From positions 1-64,000 of the forward strand of contig JANQBS010000101.1 of NCBI GenBank assembly GCA_033085395.1: a stretch of 64,000 nt of DNA. The letters are read 5' to 3'. Source of the stretch: Xanthoparmelia taractica (lineage: Eukaryota; Ascomycota; Lecanoromycetes; Lecanorales; Parmeliaceae). Each line of letters opens with the position of its first letter. Positions within the stretch are counted from its first letter, which is position 1. The notes beneath the pieces were generated by a model, which saw nothing but the letters and a program-made list of their open reading frames with translations, made no database searches and was not told where the DNA came from. The translations under genes were made by a program, and so were the position numbers. Shown piece after piece: positions 57,474 through 64,000 of this stretch.

Positions 57474-60400
57474 ATGCCACATTCAGTTTCACCTCCCACG
57501 GTCCCCATCATGATTACCAAATCATCGGTTCCCTCGGGCGTACCACCAACCCTCGAGGAAGTCTACTCCTTCCTTGACGCAGTCTTCAAATCCAAGACCT
57601 CACAGGAATCAGTCGACGCCTCTTACGCTCTCACAAATCTCCTGATCAATTCAGTCGGCTTCCGTGGCTTTCGCGCGTACGGCGTGCTGGATGAGATAAA
57701 GAAAGCTGCTGCGGATAAGAAGGATGGCTCGAGGAGGGAAAGCGCTATGAATCTCCTGGGTGCGCTGTTCGAGAGATTCCCACCAGCGCAAGCGATCAGC
57801 GAGGTCATCTTCTTACTACAAGACGGGGGTGTCGTTCCGCTAGCGCTAGATGCTCTGGCGGACAAGGGCGCTGTGGTGAAGGAATCTGCGCAATATGCCC
57901 TGGATGCGCTCTTCAAGAATCTATCACCCGAGAGCTTGGTGGCTGGGCTCATTCCCGTGCTGTCACAGTACTTGGGCAAGAGATCGGGAAAATGGCAGGG
58001 AACGGTGGGCGCATATGAGTTATTGGGGAGAATGGCGGATAAGGCGAAGATGGGACACGGAAGCAAGGAGGAGGAGAGGACTAAGGATTTGCTGAGAGAG
58101 AGTATGGGAAAGAAGTTGGCAGGGCTGATACCGATTGTCGAGGCGGGAATGCATGATTTGAAAGCTGAGGTATGAGAGGAGTCGAGGCCGAGCACAATGC
58201 CTATGCTGACCACTTTCTGCAGGTTGGAAAGCAGGCTCTGAGGACTATGACCTCCCTTACGACCCTTCTGTCTAATGACGATGTGGCACCTCGGATACCG
58301 CTCCTCATCAAGACGATGCAGAATCCCTCCACTGAAACGCTGCAAAAGGCCATACACGCGTTGTCGCAAACTACTTTCGTCGCCATTGTCACGTCTCCTG
58401 TCCTGGCCCTCCTCACACCGCTCCTTGAGCGATCTCTCAATACCCCTGCAACATCTCAGGAAGTCCTACGGCAGACGGTAGTGGTGGTGGAAAATCTTAC
58501 GAAATTGGTGCACGATCCGATTGAGGCGAGAACCTTCCTGCCAAAGTTGAGGCCCGGTGTTCAGGGAGTCAAAGATCGAGCATCCCTGCCAGAAGTCAGA
58601 GAAATGGCTACCAGGGCATTGCAGGTCATCAGAACCGCCATGAAAGATGACGATGGCAACTTGCTGAGTGGTCAAATCGCGCCTACTTCTGCCGAAGACG
58701 TGCTTAGGGCCCTGGAAAAGGAGGTCAAATTGCACGGTGGTATTACTGGAGAGCCTGGTGATGTCGAGTTATGGACGGTCACCAAGGGCTATATCTCCGA
58801 AATGGTCAAGGAGGATGTAAACCTCCGTCAGGTTTCTCGCATCGGCTCCTGCACCGGTCCCTACCTACAGCAGCTGATGAAGACTGGAGAAGCCGACTTG
58901 GTCTCACAGGCATTGGAGAAGCACTTTGTCGATGAAGATCACCGCAAGTTCGGGCAGCCCATCAAAGTAGACACCAGCGAGATCGAAATCGTGAATACCG
59001 ATTTTTCTTTGGCATATGGCGGTATGCTGCTGCTGTCGCACACCAACATCACCCTGCATAAGGGTCACAGATACGGTCTTTGTGGAAGAAACGGGGCTGG
59101 CAAATCCACTCTTATGCGAAGTATCGCTGAGGGTAAGCTGGAAGGCTTTCCAAGCAAGGATCAGCTCAAGACTTGCTTCGTGGAGCACAACCAAGGCGAA
59201 GACGCGGACTTGAGCATCCTTGAATTTGTGGCCAAGGATCCCGAGCTGGCATCTTCCGGGAAAGAGCGCATCTCGGAAGTTCTGAGCGAAGTCGGGTTCA
59301 CAGCTGGTCCTAATGGACGGCAACAAGAGAAAGTCGGATCACTATCTGGTGGATGGAAGATGAAGTTGGCTTTGGCTAGAGCGATGCTCATGGGTGCGGA
59401 TGTGCTTCTCTTGGACGAACCTACAAATCATCTTGACGTTGGGAATGTCAAGTGGCTAGAGGAGTACCTCAAGAGCCACACCGAAATCACCAGTCTGATA
59501 GTCAGTCACGACTCTGGCTTCCTCGACAACGTGTGCACAGACATCTACCACTACGAGCAGAAGAAACTAGTCTGCTACCCTGGAAACCTCGCGGCCTTTG
59601 TTCGAGTCAAGCCCGAAGCGAAGAGCTACTACACGCTGTCGGCGTCACAAGTTCAATTCAGATTCCCAAACCCAGGGATCCTGACTGGTGTCAAATCATC
59701 TACGAGAGCCATCATTCGGATGCAGAACTGTACTTATACTTACCCTGGAGCTACGAAACCGTCGCTTCAAGACGTCACATGCGCGCTCACACTCTCATCC
59801 CGAACAGCAATCATTGGAGCTAACGGTGCTGGCAAGTCCACCCTGATCAAGCTGTTGACTGGAGAAACGATTCCCCAGACCGGTAGAGTCGAGAAGCATC
59901 CCAATCTGCGAATTGGCTACATCAAGCAGCACGCCCTTGAGCACGTGGAAATGCACATGGAGAAGACTCCCAATCAGTACCTCCAGTGGCGATATGCGAA
60001 CGGAGACGACCGAGAAGTGTTGATGAAGCAGACCAGAGTGCTCACTCCGGAAGACAAGGCTCAGATGGACAAGATTGTCAACTTGCCAGGATTGGGCGAG
60101 CGAAAGGTTGAGAATTTGATGGGAAGACAAAAGTACAAGAAAACATTCCAGTACGAAGTGAAATGGTCGGGCATGCTGCCCAAACACAACACCCAGGTCT
60201 CCCGGGAAACGCTCATCGAACTCGGTTATGATAAGCTGATCCAGGAATTCGACGACCACGAAGCTTCACGCGAAGGTCTCGGCTTTCGCCTCCTTGAGCC
60301 CAAAGTCATCTCCAAGCATTTCGAAGACATTGGCCTCGACCCTGAGATCGCCAACCACAACGAGATCTCCGGTCTCTCAGGCGGGCAAAAGGTCAAGGTT

Positions 60401-60932
60401 GTCCTTGCGGGCGCCATGTGGAACAACCCGCATCTTCTCGTCCTCGACGAACCTACCAATTATCTCGACCGCGACTCGCTCGGTGGTCTCGCCGTAGCTA
60501 TCCGCGAGTACAAAGGCGGTGTCGTGATGATTTCCCACAACGAAGAATTCGTGGGCGCTTTATGCCCCGAACAATGGCACGTCGCGGACGGACGAGTCAC
60601 GCATAAAGGGCATCTGGCTGTATCGATGGATCGATTCGAGGATAGCAGGCCCGGTAGTAGTGCTGCGAGCAGCAACGTGTCGAGTGCTACCGCGAGCGCG
60701 GTCAATACGGACGCGGAGGGTGATGGCGACATGAAATTCAAGGTCAAGAAGAAGACGAAGAAGTTGACGAGGGCGCAGATGAAGGAACGAGAGACGAGGA
60801 GGCGGTTGAGGCATATTGAGTGGTTGAACTCGCCGAAGGTACGTTCTCCTGTTTTTCAGTCTTTGCATGTATAGCAGGCTGACACGGCGATAGGGTACTC
60901 CTCATCCACCAGACACGGATGATGAGGCATAG
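57474..60932 (+). CDS. New1/Elf1-type EF3-like ABC-F ATPase
   Basis: Exons 57474-58169, 58223-60838 and 60894-60932 give 1,116 aa. An ATG at 57510 is an alternative start (1,104 aa). The order is a HEAT-repeat N-terminal half (LLINSVGFRGFRAYGVLDEI, LPEVREMATRALQVI), first ABC domain (Walker A GRNGAGKST near aa 519, LSGGWKMKL near 606, LLLDEPTNHLD near 625), second ABC domain (GANGAGKST near 764, LSGGQKVKV near 950, LVLDEPTNYLD near 969) with a chromodomain-like insert (YEVKWSGMLPKHNT), then a Lys-rich tail ending SPKGTPHPPDTDDEA. I favour New1/Elf1 over canonical EF3 because the N-terminal sequence and this tail match the proteins annotated as [NU+] prion formation protein in filamentous fungi. 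It has no Gln/Asn-rich segment like that of yeast New1. Relatives bind ribosomes in elongation or termination. Both ATP sites look intact. Confidence 0.88.
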
Positions 60933-62337
60933 TAGGCATATGACATGGGTAGTAAGGGAGGTGAAAATCACACATGATGACTATAGACGGCGTTTTTCCT
61001 TTCTTTTCTGGAGAGGGGGCTATATGATGATAGATACCTCCTTGATATTACATTACATTACAATACGATGGCCTTGAACTTGAAAAAAAAGGCGGCAGGG
61101 GGCGGCTGATAGAGGCGCTTTGGAATTCCACCACGTCAGTTGGAGGGCACTCGTCTACTTTAGATGGACGTATTAGAACACTGCGTGCGTACTTTTAGCC
61201 ATTATTATCACCATCTATCCTTCTAGACTCGTCACAGCTTCTCGAGAAGTAATTGTGCGTTGCGGTTATTCCCAGCACGTCAACTCTCCGTATCCCAGCC
61301 CCATATCGTACGTATCGAGCGTCGACTTCCTCTTTTTTCAACCATCACGGCTTTGCTAGCACCAAGGCTTTACCTTGCTTTAGCATAACAGCTCTACGAA
61401 TTTCCTTAAGGATATCACGAAGTAGGCCGGAAACGGGCAGTCTAAGTTATTACGAAGTAGTTTGTGTAGTGAGGGATCCGTTAATCTCGTAGGATCCCTC
61501 TCGCCATTTCCCTTTTCATTTACTTTTCTTACCTTTAGGCCAGATTCGTTATGTCTATCTGCCCTTGTGTTTCCTGGTGGGGAGGGGGGCGGGTGTTTAT
61601 TGTGCCTTTTGAGTAAGAAAGCTATAATATACTTATACCTCGTTCTACCGATCTCTCTCTCTTTCTCCTTCTCTTCCTTTTTCGATCCTTCGCTTCCCTT
61701 TTCTTCCCTTTTCTATCCTTTCCATGAGATAGGATCTCCCTTGTCAACATATCTACATTCCCCATCCCATCCCGTTCCACTATATTCAAAAACCTGCTCA
61801 CGTGGCGGACAGAGAAGCCCGCACCCCGTTATGAAAAAATGCGGTTTTCGCAACACTATAACTTCTCAAGGACATGCTTTGAACGAGACATCATCTACGA
61901 AAACTATTCAAATCATCCAGACAAGGAACTTTGTCCGCAATTTCTTGACGCCAAAATGGTTTATTGAGAATATATAGTATAGATAAGTGTGAATTTCTTA
62001 TTTGGGGGGTGGGGGGGGGGGGGTTTCTTGTCCCCCACGCGCTGCTGTAAATACATTCACCTTGACTGTTGTGAAGAAGATACGCTTATACCGCCTCAAT
62101 ACAACGAGAAGGAAAGAAACCTGATTTAGGATTTAGAGAGACAACGAGGTCTGGATAGAAGAAAGCCGTATATTTTCTAGAGTCCGAGAGTCCCGGTCTA
62201 CATAGGCGGTTAACGGTACAGGAAAATTGTCGCTGTTCGTTCCGTACAACTGTAATCTCGCTTTACAACAGTATATCTTGTTTCTGAGAGGACGTGAGGT
62301 CTCGCTTAGGCGGTGCTCGACTAGAAGGCTATAGGCT
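60933..62337. other. Intergenic, 1.4 kb, no gene recognised
   Basis: It holds a GGGATCC...GGATCCC-type inverted repeat near 61,470-61,500, pyrimidine-rich DNA at 61,650-61,720 and a run of about 14 G near 62,010-62,023. The plus-strand frame 61462-61977 is low-complexity and unlikely to be coding. Confidence 0.45.
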
Positions 62338-62860
62338 TCATTTTCTGCTGTGCCTTCCCCGCAACTCGAAGATTTCGTTGCCGTCTAATTCGTGCCTCCT
62401 CTCCCACGCTTCTAATTCGTGCCTCCTTCTCGGTTCATCTTCCAGCTCCGCTTTCTGCTGAAGATAAGGCTGTATCTCCTCGGGCGAAGTCGCAGCGTGC
62501 CGCCCGTCAACGACTGTACTCCTGTTCCTCCAATTCAATTTCCGCCAGGCCCAGAGCGCAAAGAGTAGGAGTATAACCACTACTGTCGGGACTACAACGG
62601 CAATGGCAATTTTCTGGTGTGTGGTGTGGCTTTCTGGCTTAGTGCTAGATGTGGGGGCTGACACCATGCTGGACAGCATTTAAGATGTCGGTAGTGATGA
62701 GGAGAGGGACGAGGGTGAGGGCGATGACGACAAGGGTGACGAGGGTGAGGGCGACGATGACAAGGGTGACGAGGCTGATAATCTGCCATTGGCCGATGTA
62801 ACACTTGCCGCTGCAGCTTTCGCGCTCAGAACTACGGGACTCAGCATAGAATCAGCTACG
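62338..62860 (-). pseudogene. Single-pass membrane protein with Ser/Pro stalk, interrupted
   Basis: A minus-strand frame encodes a stalk rich in Ser and Pro (SASSPLSSSPSPSSPLSSSP), then TAA at 62682-62680, and in the same frame MLSSMVSAPTSSTKPESH, a membrane helix (IAIAVVVPTVVVILLLFALW) and a basic-acidic cytosolic tail. Without the stop it is the usual plan of fungal wall-sensor-like or Mid2-like type I membrane proteins. Either a nonsense mutation broke the gene, or the stop lies in an unrecognised intron (a CTGTCCAG acceptor follows at about 62,670, but no good donor was found). The N-terminal secretion signal was not found. Confidence 0.45.
62707..62773. repeat. 30-bp tandem repeat, 2.2 units, in the Ser/Pro stalk
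   Basis: The unit starting GACGAGGGTGAGGGCGA repeats at 62707-62736 and 62737-62766 with a partial third copy. On the minus strand it codes for a 10-residue Ser/Pro block, so stalk length can change in frame by repeat slippage. Confidence 0.75.
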
Positions 62861-64000
62861 GTGCATGGGACGGTGACTTACAACTGTATAATGGATCGAT
62901 AGTACTTGTCGCAGCCGCCATTTTGCAGAGTGACTCCACTCCTAGCCTCGTAGTGGAAAAGCCTGTACCCAAGGCGAGAAGCGCCCCAGGAGAATCCAGA
63001 AATGACCCAAAGGAAGATAACCAAGAGAGGCTTGCAGACCACCCAACAGGCGAGTAGAATGCAAAGTGCTCCGATTGCAAAGACCGATGCCTTTAAGTAG
63101 CTTCATCAAGGCTGAGAGAATTGGACGGGCCGGGCTAAGCTTGCATTTCTGGTTCAGCTCCTGTAGATAGACCGCCACCTCTTACAATCTCTTATCGTCT
63201 CAAAAAATGTCTCCAGCGCTTAAGCTGGCACCATGTTTGACTGAGGCATCAGCCACCCATCGGCGCGGCGTACATACAACCAGCATTGCGAAAGACTTCA
63301 ACAATCGGCAAGAAGCGGTCTCTCTCACAGCCATGTATGGAGAAAAGCCATAATGAAAAAGCATAAAGATATAGTTAAAAGAAAACGCAAGCAAAAAGCA
63401 ATCACGAGATACATGTCGAGTATCCAAGTAGCGAATCAATTTTCACCTGTTTAGGAGTTATAGACTGTCGTTGTGGAGTATTGAAACAAGTTCGACCTGA
63501 GCGAGGCTCAGCTTGCCGTGGGTCACATAAGCCTTTTGTTTGCATGCCTGATTCATATGGAATCCGGAATGGGTCCTGCTTTCAGACTTGCTGAGTCGTG
63601 ATGGCTTTGAAGAGGTACCAGATGTTCCCAGGCTATTGGTAGCCACCCATGGCAGATTAGTGTGGGGGGTGAATTTTTGATCTATCTAGATGGTGTAGGC
63701 CGACTATATACCTTAAGGTACGGAGGCCCAAGTAAGGGAATGTTCCCTAACATATTTTGAAAAAAGCTTTTTAAGGTAAAACTATGCGTAAAGAGACAGT
63801 CGTTGATTAGTGCCTGGGATAGTCATTTTAGATAGGTTTTGACGTTAACTTATGAAGGTGCTGTTGCTGTTGCGTTGTATATGTATGTGTTGATTGATTT
63901 TGTAAGAGTGGATGGGAAGGAAGGGCAACGGGGGCTTTTGGCCCGAACGATGATGGGATTGTGGCTGCGAATCCGCGTGGGAAGGCGAGGTGGTTGTTGG
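62861..64000. other. No confident gene
   Basis: A minus-strand stretch at about 63,090-62,890 reads ASVFAIGALCILLACWVVC...LLVIFLWVISGF, two hydrophobic segments, but lacks a start codon and usable junctions. Two perfect 12-bp palindromes, TACCTTAAGGTA (about 63,711) and GGGAATGTTCCC-like (about 63,737), lie near the right end. Nothing else was recognised. Confidence 0.4.

Noticed and set aside
57623..58369. 248-codon minus-strand frame
   Set aside because: It lies antisense to the HEAT-repeat region of the EF3-like gene, which is clearly coding on the plus strand.
1..64000. tRNA or rRNA genes
   Set aside because: I looked for T-loop GGTTCGAAT-type cores with paired arms and found none that fold convincingly; the initiator-tRNA-like piece at 21311-21324 is a primer site.

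Overview
The window is nuclear DNA of a filamentous ascomycete (Pezizomycotina). Genes carry short GT-AG introns, many with a CTGAC- or CTAAC-type branch site just before the acceptor. The families present are typical of filamentous fungi: SAT4/PTH11-like rhodopsin-domain protein, 2EXR protein, fungal PD-(D/E)XK-like protein, FCY-type purine-cytosine permease, GMC oxidoreductase and a New1-type EF3-like ATPase. Two AT-rich blocks show the scar of repeat-induced point mutation (RIP): CpA/TpG nearly gone, TpA in excess, CpG kept. I cannot place the species.

Layout. 1-10,010 is an AT-rich relic block with tandem and direct repeats and no intact gene. 10.4-15.7 kb holds a PD-(D/E)XK-like gene, a 600-bp Tc1/mariner/pogo-type miniature element with TA target duplication, a broken FMN-binding split-barrel gene and a five-exon gene for a secreted protein. 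16.2-21.9 kb is a nested insertion: a 472-bp hAT-like miniature element (8-bp duplication ATTGTATC) split by a complete RIP-damaged Ty1/copia element (two 276-bp LTRs, 5-bp duplication AGATA, primer site matching the initiator-Met tRNA anticodon arm). 22.5-31.9 kb is gene-poor: another miniature-element candidate, a frameshifted 2EXR gene and a multiply broken conserved fungal gene.

32-64 kb is mostly functional: GMC oxidoreductase (+), purine-cytosine permease (-), rhodopsin-domain membrane protein (+), a long polypyrimidine/polypurine stretch, the bifunctional mitochondrial arginine enzyme ARG5,6 (+), a divergent pair for 2-methylcitrate synthase (-) and 2-methylisocitrate lyase (+), a coiled-coil protein, and a New1/EF3-like ribosomal ATPase. 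A damaged or misread single-pass membrane protein follows.

The most unusual item is ARG5,6. I could trace the whole protein (901 aa) only by splicing 38 exons over 5.95 kb, with micro-exons down to 7 nt. The 7-nt exon carries the catalytic cysteine of the reductase domain. Intron lengths fall in two classes (24 of 49-89 nt, 12 of 128-155 nt, one of 109 nt), which raises the possibility of introner-like intron gain. The methylcitrate pair forms a metabolic module for propionyl-CoA removal, sharing a 445-bp promoter region; methylcitrate dehydratase is not in the window.
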